Source of the DNA: Mucilaginibacter yixingensis
GTDB taxonomy: Bacteria > Bacteroidota > Bacteroidia > Sphingobacteriales > Sphingobacteriaceae
Assembly (NCBI RefSeq): GCF_041080815.1
Contig: NZ_CP160205.1
Span: forward strand, 372,001 to 436,000
Direction of reading: 5' to 3'
Length of the DNA stretch: 64,000 nucleotides
The position numbers were made by a program, and so were the translations under genes. A model generated the notes under the pieces. That model did no database searches and had not been told where the DNA came from. It saw nothing but the letters and a program-made list of their open reading frames with translations. Below, piece by piece: positions 39,824 through 48,250 of this stretch; the stretch's first letter is position 1; each line of letters opens with the position of its first letter.

Positions 39824-41599
39824 TCAGTTTGGCAATTCTGCCGTTTCCGGCACAATCTTTTCGCCAATTTGCTGGCGCCACATGGCGTAGTAGAGGCCTT
39901 TTTGGGCCAGCAGGTCATTATGTTTGCCTTCTTCAATGATGCTGCCTTTTTCCAGCACGTAAATCCTGTCGGCATGCATAATGGTGCTGAGGCGGTGGGC
40001 AATAAGGATGGTAAGGTGATTGGTTTGATCGCTCACCTCTTTAATGGTTTCGGTAATCTCTTCCTCGGTGATAGAATCCAGTGAAGAGGTTGCCTCGTCA
40101 AACACCAGAATGTCCGGTCGGCGCAGCAGGGCACGGGCGATAGACAGACGTTGTTTTTCGCCACCTGATACTTTTACGCCGCCTTCGCCAATCATGGTAT
40201 CCAGGCCTTTATCGGCACGGGCCAGCAGGCTTTGGCAGGCTGCGCGATGCAGTACGTGCATACATTCTTCATCCGTTGCCTCCGGGCGAACAAACAACAA
40301 ATTCTCACGAATAGTGCCGCTGAACAGCTGAGTATCCTGCGTTACAAAGCCTACACGCTCGCGCAACAGATCCAGGTCAATCTCGCTGCTTTGTACGTCG
40401 TTATATAAAATATCGCCGGTTAGCGGTTGGTATAAACCTACCAACAGTTTTACCAGCGTAGTTTTACCTGAGCCCGATGGGCCAACAAAAGCCACCGTTT
40501 CGCCGCTGTTCACATCAAAGCTGATATGCGTTAACGCGTTCCGATTAGCAGTCAAGTGTTTAAAACCCACATTGCTGAAAGTCAGTTTTTCTACCTTGTT
40601 AATCAGTACTGGTTTGGCCGGTTTTATATCGATAGGAGTTTTCAAGATGCGTTCAAAATTGGCCAGCGATACCTGCGCCTCGCGCCATGACTGGATCACG
40701 TTGCCCAACTCCTGCAGCGGGTTGAACAGGAAGAACGAATAAAACAAAAACATAAAATAATTACCCGGCGTGAGTGATCCTTTAAAGATCAGGATCAGCA
40801 ACACCATCACCATGCAGCTGCGCACAAAGTTTACGGTTGTGCCCTGTATAAAGCTCATGCTGCGCACAAATTTTACTTTCTTCAGCTCCAGGTTAAGGAT
40901 CTTGTAGGTGGTTTTGTTGAGGCGCTCAATCTCCTGTTTAACAAGGCCAAGACTTTTGATCAGTTCTATATTGCGTAATGACTCGGTAGTTGAGCCGGCC
41001 AACGATGTGGTTTCGGCCACAATGGTTCGCTGTATGGTTTTTATGCGCTTGCTGAGTGCACTGCTTATAAAAGCAATAACCGGTATGGCCGCAAAGTAAA
41101 CCAGCGTAACCATGTAATTAACTTTGATAGAATAAATGATCACAAACAGCATACCCACCAAGCTGATAAACAATACGTTGATGAACGAGGTGATAAACTT
41201 CTCAGAGTCGGTACGTACCTTTTGCAGGATGCCCAGTGTTTCGCCGCTGCGCTGATCTTCAAATACCTGGTAAGGCAGCTCAAGCGAGTGCTTCAGACCA
41301 TCGGCATACATTTTGGCGCCGGTTTTCTGGATGATGATATTGGTGAAATAATCCTGAAAGTTTTTGGCAATGCGCGATACCATGGCCGCGCCAATAGCCA
41401 GCCCGATCATTACCAGCGAGCCGTGCAGACGGTACTCATAGCTGTAAACTTTATGGTCTTTAGGCACCATGTACTTGTCTACAATGTTACCGGTAATCAT
41501 GGGGTCCAGCAAAGAGAAGCCGATGTTAAATGCCGCCAGCACCAGGGCCAGCGCAACAATCCATTTATGCTCTTTGAGATAAGATAAAAGTAACTTCAT
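39824..41599 (-). CDS. ABC transporter, fused permease and ATP-binding protein
   Basis: The 591-residue half-transporter has six membrane helices in the first ~310 residues. An ATP-binding domain follows with Walker A GPSGSGKTT (about 370), the signature VSGGEKQR (about 478), Walker B ILVFDEATSS (about 500) and the switch His in LIAHRLSTI. This is the MsbA/multidrug exporter layout, acting as a homodimer or with a partner. Lipids or drugs are possible substrates. The ATG is 4 nt from a TAnnTTTG box, which overlaps the edge of the frr terminator. Confidence 0.94.
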   Translation of the reverse strand: MKLLLSYLKEHKWIVALALVLAAFNIGFSLLDPMITGNIVDKYMVPKDHKVYSYEYRLHGSLVMIGLAIGAAMVSRIAKNFQDYFTNIIIQKTGAKMYADGLKHSLELPYQVFEDQRSGETLGILQKVRTDSEKFITSFINVLFISLVGMLFVIIYSIKVNYMVTLVYFAAIPVIAFISSALSKRIKTIQRTIVAETTSLAGSTTESLRNIELIKSLGLVKQEIERLNKTTYKILNLELKKVKFVRSMSFIQGTTVNFVRSCMVMVLLILIFKGSLTPGNYFMFLFYSFFLFNPLQELGNVIQSWREAQVSLANFERILKTPIDIKPAKPVLINKVEKLTFSNVGFKHLTANRNALTHISFDVNSGETVAFVGPSGSGKTTLVKLLVGLYQPLTGDILYNDVQSSEIDLDLLRERVGFVTQDTQLFSGTIRENLLFVRPEATDEECMHVLHRAACQSLLARADKGLDTMIGEGGVKVSGGEKQRLSIARALLRRPDILVFDEATSSLDSITEEEITETIKEVSDQTNHLTILIAHRLSTIMHADRIYVLEKGSIIEEGKHNDLLAQKGLYYAMWRQQIGEKIVPETAELPN

Positions 41600-41603
41600 G
41601 CCC

Positions 41604-41611
41604 CAAAAATA
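41604..41611 (-). promoter_or_regulatory. -7 promoter box of the ABC transporter gene
   Basis: TATTTTTG on the minus strand matches TAnnTTTG, 4 nt before the ATG. It lies 2 nt from the stem of the frr terminator, so upstream termination and this promoter are tightly packed. Confidence 0.4.
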
Positions 41612-41613
41612 AA

Positions 41614-41646
41614 AAAGGGAATGGCACCAACGTGCTCATTCCCTTT
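41614..41646 (-). terminator. Terminator of frr
   Basis: AAAGGGAATG and CATTCCCTTT form a 10-bp stem with a 13-nt loop, followed on the minus strand by a T-run. It lies 25 nt past the frr stop. Confidence 0.8.
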
Positions 41647-41671
41647 AATTTGACATTCCGCTGTCGCGGTA

Positions 41672-42235
41672 TTATACAGTCATAACGTCTTTTTCTTTTT
41701 CTGCAGACAGGCTGTCAACTTTAGCAATAAAGTTGTCGGTCAGTTTCTGTACGTCGGCTTCGCCGGTTTTAATTTCGTCGTCAGATACGCCATCGCCTTT
41801 CAGCTTTTTGATCTTGTCGTTAATATCTTTACGGATGTTACGTACAGATACCTTTGCGTTTTCGGCCTCAGATTTTACTTTTTTCACCAGGTCACGACGA
41901 CGCTCTTCAGTCAACGGCGGTACGTTGATGCGGATGATCACACCATCGTTCTGAGGGTTAACACCCAGGTTGGCCTCTTTTATAGCTTTCTCAATAGCAG
42001 GCAGTAAGTTTTTTTCCCATGGCTGCACCACAATGGTTTTAGCATCTGGTGTGTTTACGCTACCTACCTGGCTAAGTGGGGTAGGGTTGCCGTAATAATC
42101 AACCATAATGCCATCTAACATAGCAGGACTGGCTTTACCGGCTCTGATCTTGTTAAGTTCACTATCTGCGTGGTCCAGCGCCTTTTCCATCAAGGCTTTG
42201 GCATCATTCAATTGTTTCTTAATGAGTTCGCTCAT
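41672..42235 (-). CDS. frr: Ribosome recycling factor
   Basis: RRF splits post-termination ribosomes together with EF-G. The 187-residue protein has the normal length and blocks: KIRAGKASPAMLDGIMVDYYG (split; residues about 30-50), NPTPLSQVGSVNTPDAKTI and PPLTEERRRDLVKKVK with AKVSVRNIRKD. Elsewhere frr often follows pyrH; here it is alone, with its own -7 box and terminator. Confidence 0.97.
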   Translation of the reverse strand: MSELIKKQLNDAKALMEKALDHADSELNKIRAGKASPAMLDGIMVDYYGNPTPLSQVGSVNTPDAKTIVVQPWEKNLLPAIEKAIKEANLGVNPQNDGVIIRINVPPLTEERRRDLVKKVKSEAENAKVSVRNIRKDINDKIKKLKGDGVSDDEIKTGEADVQKLTDNFIAKVDSLSAEKEKDVMTV

Positions 42236-42251
42236 GGAGTTGTATTTTCTG

Positions 42252-42259
42252 CAAAAATA
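42252..42259 (-). promoter_or_regulatory. -7 promoter box of frr
   Basis: TATTTTTG on the minus strand matches TAnnTTTG and lies 16 nt from the frr ATG. The -33 region would fall at the edge of the family A repeat; no exact TTG spacing is seen. Confidence 0.4.
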
Positions 42260-42269
42260 AAAAAAAATG

Positions 42270-42469
42270 TCAAACCGGGATTTATAGGATTTATATTGGA
42301 TTAATTAACTCAATTGTAATTAAAATAAGCCGTCACGTCATTGCGAGGAACGAAGCAATGACGTGACGGTGATGACGTTGTCTGGTTTTTATTGTCCGCC
42401 TGCTGTGTTAAAGGCATCCTGTAAATCCCAAAAATTCGAAAAATCGTGGTTAAAAATCCTGGTTCAACA
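42270..42469. repeat. Family A inverted repeat (copy 4) with a family B element inserted in its loop
   Basis: The left arm (GTCAAACCGGGATTTATAGG then ATTTATATTGG) and the right arm (CATCCTGTAAATCCCAAAAA then TTCG...GGTTAAAAATCCTGGTTCAAC) belong to family A. Between them, at 42331-42368, sits a shortened family B copy. The right arm runs 20 nt into the 3' end of the DUF5703 gene and forms its last codons and stop. Confidence 0.75.
42331..42368. repeat. Shortened family B palindrome (copy 3)
   Basis: CGTCACGTCATTGC-GAGGAACGAA-GCAATGACGTGACG: 14-bp perfect arms with a 10-nt loop. Compared with other family B copies, the left arm is kept only to GAAGCAAT and then turns straight back, as if the central part was deleted. 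Confidence 0.85.
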
Positions 42470-44756
42470 CAATATCCTTCCTTCTGCTCTCCGGCCAAAC
42501 TTTCAAATCCACCACTTTACCATTCTTTAGCGTCGCTTCTACAGTGGTTTGTTGTGGTGCGTGCAGTTTAAAATGCACATCCCAATCCTTCGGCCAGGCG
42601 GGGAACAGGTAGATCTTTTGGTCATCGGTTTGCATCAGCATTTCCTGCAGGCCAATCATGCCCGAGCCGCCCCAGTTATGATCTGGCGTCCAGTCAAAAC
42701 CCGGTCCCCAGAATGCAGGGAAACGACGACCTGAATCTTTGAGTTTGAACGAAGTGAGGCGGGCCGCTTCTTTGGTCTGGCCCAATCGCGCAGCAAAAAT
42801 ATTATCCTGTTTCCAGCCAATACCACTGCGGAATTTCACCGCCAGTGTATCATATTTCCAGGTGTTAAGGGCAGTATCCAGTCCCGGTTTATGAAGCCCG
42901 AAGATAGACCACGGGAACACCGTATAAAACTGCATGTTCTCCACATTGTTAACGCGCTCCCATGACAGTGCCGGACTAAGAACGGTATGCCCGTTCATTT
43001 GCCTGAAGGTGATAGGCGGGATGCGTTTTTGCAGAGCGGTTAGCTTTTCGCGTTGCTCTTTGCTCAGATATTTTTCAGGCAAAGCCAGCATCCTCGCGGT
43101 AATGGTTTGCAGGGCACCGATGGTTGAGTTGGCGTTATAAGCCATCTTAAAAGTCTCGGCGGCCGAGCCTGGGTACAGCACCAGGTGACCGGCACCATCC
43201 AGCGTTTTTGCTCCGCGATGACTGGCCAGGTATTGGTAATGATCGTCAAAAAAAGTAAGACAGCTTTCTACAAACGGGATGTAGGCGTTAACATCTTTGC
43301 CCGCGTAGCTATCCTGCATCAGCATCATCTGGCAAAACTCAAAAACGGTATCCCAGGTATATTCCAGCCAGGCATTGTATTCTACACCTTTGTCATAACC
43401 TGCAGGGCGTTTCAGGTTGTATTCGGCAGCGTTGGGCAGGCCAAAGTTTTCTATCTGTTCGGTAAAGCAGGCGCCGCCATGGTTCCAGTAAACTTTGCTA
43501 CGCAACTCGGCATTATGTAACGAGCGCGTATAGAATTTAAACTGCGAAGGCATCATGTCAAAATCGCCGCTGCGTAGCATCGGATAATAAACCAGCCGCT
43601 GGTTTTGAGCGGTCATTAGCCCTCCACCCCAATTGCGGAAATCGGGCGTGTAGTCCATGGTTTTGTTGATGAAAACCGGATCATAAGTGAACAAGCCTCC
43701 ATTAAACTTGGTAGGGTACTGGCCATAAGCATTGCAGCCCAGCATATAGCGGAACAGCTGATAATTCCGGCCCACTTGCCAGGCTGTATCTGCCGCGTTA
43801 CTTTTATCGGTGTTGATCTCTACGAAGCTGCGTTGCCAGTATTGTTGCCACCAGTCTATAGTCTTTTGGCGGGCGGTTTTGGCTGCGCTGTTTGCTGCCA
43901 CGATGGTATTATTCAAACCTTGCTGCCAGGCATCAACCGATGGTGTTTGCTGGGTATGCAGGCTAACGGTGATCTCGGTTTGTTTTGTAGGTGATGCGCT
44001 CTCTAGTTTCCAGCCCTCAAAATCGGTATTGATATAGGTGCCGGTGTAAGTGCCGGCGGGTTTCATGCCCTTGCCAGTCATCATACCGCCGAAGGTGAGG
44101 TTCTTGAGCGGATTGAACATGTCGGCTTTTACCGCATCCATGCCCTCCTGGTTCACCGTAAAATCAAAAATGGTAGAATCGAGGTTATGGTGATAAAACA
44201 GGATGCCGTTATTCTTAAAAGCTATCTGATCTTTTAGGGTCTTAACATCGTTTATCGGGGCAAATTTTTGCGACCCTTGGTTTTTCTCGGTCTTATTTAC
44301 CGGGCGGTCTTTATAACGCCAGCTTTCAAAAGCGGCTTCGGTTTTTACAGGCTGATTGCTGCTCACGCTGAAATGAATCACCGGGCGAAATACATCAACC
44401 CAAACATTTACCTGTGCGCTCAGGCCATTGTTCTTACCGCTTACCACTACTGAGCCATTTTGCAACTGCAGCTCCTGCTTAAAGTCTGTTCCCTCAAAAG
44501 GATTAGGCGACAACTTGATCCGCACGCGACCGGCCTTTAGCATGGCGTTGTTCTGATCAAACGTGCCACTGCGGGCAATGTAGCAATACAGGTTGCCTTG
44601 CTCTACCCAAACATTCAGACCGATATCACCGCCGCCGCATGGCATAGACTCGCTGGAGTTTTTGCTCTGGCTGGTCCAGGTGAGGTTGTATTGCTCTTTT
44701 TGCGCCGACGCGATGAATGAGTAAGAAAGTAGCAGTAGTAGTAGCAGTTTTTTCAT
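42450..44756 (-). CDS. Secreted DUF5703-type glycoside hydrolase-like protein
   Basis: The 768-residue protein has a signal peptide (MKKLLLLLLLSYSFIASAQ). Its N-terminal beta domain starts YNLTWTSQSKNSSESMPCGG and GDIGLNVWVEQGN, a pattern I associate with DUF5703 and related GH95/GH65-like proteins. The middle is helical, with WDTVFEFCQMMLMQDSYAGK and FPAFWGPGFDWTPDHNWGG, in keeping with an (alpha/alpha)6 barrel. It probably cuts or binds an alpha-linked sugar polymer in the periplasm. It is next to a sialate O-acetylesterase, which suggests a shared glycan target. The last codons come from a family A repeat. Confidence 0.8.
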   Translation of the reverse strand: MKKLLLLLLLSYSFIASAQKEQYNLTWTSQSKNSSESMPCGGGDIGLNVWVEQGNLYCYIARSGTFDQNNAMLKAGRVRIKLSPNPFEGTDFKQELQLQNGSVVVSGKNNGLSAQVNVWVDVFRPVIHFSVSSNQPVKTEAAFESWRYKDRPVNKTEKNQGSQKFAPINDVKTLKDQIAFKNNGILFYHHNLDSTIFDFTVNQEGMDAVKADMFNPLKNLTFGGMMTGKGMKPAGTYTGTYINTDFEGWKLESASPTKQTEITVSLHTQQTPSVDAWQQGLNNTIVAANSAAKTARQKTIDWWQQYWQRSFVEINTDKSNAADTAWQVGRNYQLFRYMLGCNAYGQYPTKFNGGLFTYDPVFINKTMDYTPDFRNWGGGLMTAQNQRLVYYPMLRSGDFDMMPSQFKFYTRSLHNAELRSKVYWNHGGACFTEQIENFGLPNAAEYNLKRPAGYDKGVEYNAWLEYTWDTVFEFCQMMLMQDSYAGKDVNAYIPFVESCLTFFDDHYQYLASHRGAKTLDGAGHLVLYPGSAAETFKMAYNANSTIGALQTITARMLALPEKYLSKEQREKLTALQKRIPPITFRQMNGHTVLSPALSWERVNNVENMQFYTVFPWSIFGLHKPGLDTALNTWKYDTLAVKFRSGIGWKQDNIFAARLGQTKEAARLTSFKLKDSGRRFPAFWGPGFDWTPDHNWGGSGMIGLQEMLMQTDDQKIYLFPAWPKDWDVHFKLHAPQQTTVEATLKNGKVVDLKVWPESRRKDIVLNQDF

Positions 44757-44820
44757 GATGGTTTATTATGATCCAAAAGCGCGATTGTTTTGCTCCATGC
44801 GCAACTAATACATAGGGCGA

Positions 44821-44898
44821 AGGGTGTCATCCTGAGCTTGTCGAAGGGCGCGGGAAGGCCCACCGCACGTGTTTCGACAGGCTCAACATGACACCCTT
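44821..44898. repeat. Family D repeat (orientation 2)
   Basis: AGGGTGTCATCCTGAGCTTG plus TCGAAGGGCGCGGGAAGGCC, then CACCGCACGTGTTTCGACAG plus GCTCAACATGACACCCT. Read on the minus strand it is nearly identical to 36003-36081 over its entire length, including the asymmetric loop. Confidence 0.9.
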
Positions 44899-44968
44899 TT
44901 TTTGGCTTAGTTCCTCGCAATGATGTTGTGGGGTATTAAGCAAATATAATATTTCTTGTCTGGGCAGC

Positions 44969-45032
44969 GGGAGCCACAAATATGTGGCTCTACGTTTCAT
45001 CTCCCTCTCCTTTGGAGAGGGCCGGGGAGAGG
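44969..45032. repeat. Single arm of family F, then a CTCTCC/GGAGAG palindrome
   Basis: GGGAGCCACAAATATGTGGC plus TCTAC (44969-44993) is identical to the right arm at 27389-27413. It is followed by CTCCCTCTCCTTTGGAGAGG plus GCCGGGGAGAGG (45001-45032), a short C/G-rich hairpin that ends next to the esterase stop codon. Confidence 0.75.
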
Positions 45033-45033
45033 T

Positions 45034-46461
45034 TTACCACTCATCCGTTCTGAATGACGATACGGGCAAGCCGTTGGTGCCAAACAGATCGCCTGTCACA
45101 AAATCTTTCCAGGCATAACGTACGGCCACCGGCTCTTTTACATTTGGTGATGATACCACAATGGTGCTGCCTGAAATTGAGGCCTGCGCCGGATAGAAAT
45201 ATTTATCCTTTCCGGCTATTTCAAACAACTGCATTGGCTTGAAGTAAGAGGTCAGGCCGTTTTCTGCATTGTTGAAACGCACGGTTACGGTGTTGCCGGC
45301 TACCGACATATCTTTATAAGTTGGGCTGGCAAAGTCAAAACCTTTTTGTCCGTAAGTTTGGCCCAGGGCCAGGTAAGCCAGGCGCTCGCCTGCCTGCTGT
45401 TTGCGCGGCGGGTGAATGGTGGCCTGCTCGCCCACGTCCAGCAATACGGCCATGCCGCTGCTCGGGATGTAGTTTAAAGCCTTACGCTGCGCATCACGCT
45501 GATAGGCCGAGTTGTATTTACCGCCTGCATTGTATGGGGGTAGCTGGGCATAATCATAAGGCGCAATCTGCACGTAGTAGAACGGAAACTCACCTTGTCC
45601 CCAAAGGTCTCTCCAGCGTTTAACAGCTGCGGGGAACAGTTTCAAGTATTGGTCCGGACGGTCATAGTTTGATTCGCCCTGGTAAAAGATCTCGCCTTTA
45701 ATACCGTAGCCAATGATAGGGTACAGCATGGCATTGTACAAAGTTGTAGGCGTGCGCGATACGGCTTTGATGGAATCTGTTTTAGCCGGGATGTGGATTT
45801 CGGGGAAATCTTTCAAAGCTTCAGGATCCAGCCAGGCCTCAAGGCTTGAACCGGCATAGTTACAGCTCAGCAAACCGATTGGAATATTCAATTGCTCCTG
45901 CACTAACCGACCGAAGAAATAACCGGTAGCACTAAAGTTTGATACAAACTCAGGTGATGCCTCATGCCATACCGATGCTTTGCTGTTCTCTTGCAATTCA
46001 GTACGAGAACCATGAGGAACAGTATAAATGCGGATGTTTGAGTTTTTGGAATGGGCAATGGCTTCCAACGATCCGGTAATCGGTTGGCTTTTGTAACCTT
46101 TCACCGGGATCTCCATGTTTGACTGACCGCCGCATAACCATACATCGCCTATCATGACGTTTTTCAGCTTAACCGGTTTGCCGTCGCTGATGGTAACAGT
46201 ATATGGGCCACCGTATGATGGCGTTGCTACTTTTACCAGCCATTTACCGGTTGATGTGGTGGTAACGTTATATTTTTTACCGTTCCAGGAGGTGGTAACG
46301 CTTACGGTTTTACCGGGCGCATCCCAGCCCCAGATGGGCGCCTGCATCTGTTGCTGCAGTATCATGTCGTCGGTAAATAATGAGCCTAGTTTTAACTGAG
46401 CCTTGGCAGAAAGGCCGGCGGTTAATCCGGCAAGGAGGAGGGGTATTAATTTGAGTTTCAT
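45034..46461 (-). CDS. Sialate O-acetylesterase-like SGNH esterase
   Basis: The 475-residue protein has a signal peptide (LIPLLLAGLTAGLSAKAQ), an N-terminal beta domain (LFTDDMILQQQMQAPIWGWD) and an SGNH hydrolase core. The core has the nucleophile Ser in CGGQSNMEIPV (about residue 115), the FYQGESNYDRP block (about 262) and ATIHPPRKQQAGERLA near 350, with the catalytic D-x2-H-type His. Such enzymes remove O-acetyl groups from sialic acids or from hemicellulose. It is clustered with the DUF5703 protein and the acid-sugar genes. Confidence 0.9.
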   Translation of the reverse strand: MKLKLIPLLLAGLTAGLSAKAQLKLGSLFTDDMILQQQMQAPIWGWDAPGKTVSVTTSWNGKKYNVTTTSTGKWLVKVATPSYGGPYTVTISDGKPVKLKNVMIGDVWLCGGQSNMEIPVKGYKSQPITGSLEAIAHSKNSNIRIYTVPHGSRTELQENSKASVWHEASPEFVSNFSATGYFFGRLVQEQLNIPIGLLSCNYAGSSLEAWLDPEALKDFPEIHIPAKTDSIKAVSRTPTTLYNAMLYPIIGYGIKGEIFYQGESNYDRPDQYLKLFPAAVKRWRDLWGQGEFPFYYVQIAPYDYAQLPPYNAGGKYNSAYQRDAQRKALNYIPSSGMAVLLDVGEQATIHPPRKQQAGERLAYLALGQTYGQKGFDFASPTYKDMSVAGNTVTVRFNNAENGLTSYFKPMQLFEIAGKDKYFYPAQASISGSTIVVSSPNVKEPVAVRYAWKDFVTGDLFGTNGLPVSSFRTDEW

Positions 46462-46502
46462 GGTTGTTTTTGGTGATCAGAGATCAGTGATAGTGTCTAT
46501 TA

Positions 46503-46598
46503 CGTTATTGCGAGGAACGAAGCAATCTCTGCGAAGGATAGCCGGATACGTAAATCCGATATGCATGTACAGAGATTGCTTCGTTCTTCGCAATGACG
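46503..46598. repeat. Family B inverted repeat (copy 4)
   Basis: CGTTATTGCGAGGAACGAAG plus CAATCTCTG (46503-46531) and CAGAGATTGCTTCGTTCTTC plus GCAATGACG (46570-46598) pair with two mismatches around a 38-nt loop. It fills most of the gap between the symporter and esterase genes, which argues against simple co-transcription of those two. Confidence 0.9.
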
Positions 46599-46661
46599 TG
46601 GTAAGGTGTTTTTTATTTGTTAACGACGGCTGAATCCGTATTCGAACATTCGAAATAAGGT

Positions 46662-48230
46662 CTATGCTTCCGCTTCCTCCAGCTTATGCTCGCGTTTTGC
46701 GTCGCGCCAGCCTTTGTAAAGCAGGTGTTTGTCCACCTCCTGTTTAGGGAAGAACAAGCTGGCAACGTAGCCAACCACTACCACAATCAGGTGACTGTAT
46801 ACACCCAGCATATACTTGTGCTGTTTAAAGTTGAAGCCGCCCAGGTCTAGCCAAGGGTGTTTAGCACCGCCCAGTTTAGCTGAGGTTAAGAAAGCCCATG
46901 CGGTAAAGATGATGCAGGCAATAATACCGATGTTCAGACCCTGACGGTTAGCCCTGCTGCTAAACAGACCCAGCAGGAAGATACCCGCAATACCACCCGA
47001 GAAGATGGCATACAGCGCAAACACAATACCCAGTACCCCGTCTTCGCCGGCCATCAGATAAAGCATGGCAATACCTATAGAGCCAATACCAGCCCATACC
47101 ACAATCCATTTACCGGCTCTTAATGCCTGGTGATCATCGGCCTTTGGCTTAAATTTCTTGTAGTAATCTTCCACACCAATGGCAGAAAGACAGTTAAGAT
47201 CTGCACCCAGGCTGGAGATAGCAGCCGAGATCAGCGCAGCTAAAATTAAGCCCACCGCACCCGGAGGCAGCTTGCTGGTAATAAAGTATGGGAACACCGC
47301 TTCGGCCTTCATGCCGGCAGGCAGCGGATTTTGCTGATAATAAGCAAAAAGTGCGGTACCAATAAACATAAACAAGCCCCACAGCGGAACGGTGATAGCC
47401 ACACCCATTAAAGAAGCACGGATGGCCGCTTTATCAGTTTTGGCTGTCAGATAACGTTGTACCATGGTTTGGTCGGTACCGTATTTTTGTACGGCATAGA
47501 ACACACCGTTAATAGCCATCACAACGAAAGTGAGTTTCTTAAAGTCCCACTTATATGGCCCGAAGTTGTTTTTATGGTTAACGGTAGCAATATGCCAAAG
47601 TTCAGGGAAGCCGCCTTTGATAGAATACATCAGAATGATTAGCGAGGCCACGCCACCTGCTATGAGCAGGAAACCTTGCACCACATCGGTCCAGATTACG
47701 GCTTCAATACCGCCTATCAGTGTAATAATAATAATCACCACGCCAATACCGCATACCACCATGTAAGGGTTGGTATCAGTCATACTGGCCAGTGCCAGCG
47801 CCAGCAGGTAAAATACTGTGCCCATTTTAGAGAAGTGGGTGAGTACAAAGCTGATGGAACTGTAAAAGCGTGCAAAGGTGCCAAAGCGTTTCTCAAAATA
47901 CTCATAGGTACTCACGCCAATTACCTTCCGGTAAAGCGGAATGATGAACCACACCATGCCTAGCAGCACAATGGGTACCATGAGGCCTTGTACCAGCAGT
48001 ATCCAGTTAGAGGCAAAGCCCTCGCCGGGATAAGCCAGAAACGTTACCGAGCTGATGAGCGTAGCCATAAGCGACATGCCAATGGCCCAGGCTGGCAAGT
48101 TGCCACGCGAAACGAAATATTTTTTGGTTGATTTTTGGCCACCTGCAAAACGCAGGCCAATGCTGAGTGATGTGATCAGGGCCACTAAAATAATCACATA
48201 ATCAATTAGATGCAGAGTTGCATGCTTCAT
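46662..48230 (-). CDS. Sodium:solute symporter (SSS family)
   Basis: The 522-residue inner-membrane protein from ATG 48230 (MKHATLHLIDYVIILVALIT) has about 13 hydrophobic helices and the SSS hallmarks GQKSTKKYFVSRGNLPAWAI and GMSLMATLISSVTFLAYPGE near residue 55. A 15-codon upstream extension to 48275 would overlap the kinase gene by 25 nt and is unlikely. It lies 20 nt after the acid-sugar kinase gene, so its substrate is probably the sugar acid (or precursor) handled by this operon. Confidence 0.93.
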   Translation of the reverse strand: MKHATLHLIDYVIILVALITSLSIGLRFAGGQKSTKKYFVSRGNLPAWAIGMSLMATLISSVTFLAYPGEGFASNWILLVQGLMVPIVLLGMVWFIIPLYRKVIGVSTYEYFEKRFGTFARFYSSISFVLTHFSKMGTVFYLLALALASMTDTNPYMVVCGIGVVIIIITLIGGIEAVIWTDVVQGFLLIAGGVASLIILMYSIKGGFPELWHIATVNHKNNFGPYKWDFKKLTFVVMAINGVFYAVQKYGTDQTMVQRYLTAKTDKAAIRASLMGVAITVPLWGLFMFIGTALFAYYQQNPLPAGMKAEAVFPYFITSKLPPGAVGLILAALISAAISSLGADLNCLSAIGVEDYYKKFKPKADDHQALRAGKWIVVWAGIGSIGIAMLYLMAGEDGVLGIVFALYAIFSGGIAGIFLLGLFSSRANRQGLNIGIIACIIFTAWAFLTSAKLGGAKHPWLDLGGFNFKQHKYMLGVYSHLIVVVVGYVASLFFPKQEVDKHLLYKGWRDAKREHKLEEAEA

Positions 48231-48250
48231 GGTTTCTTCTGGTAAATTGG

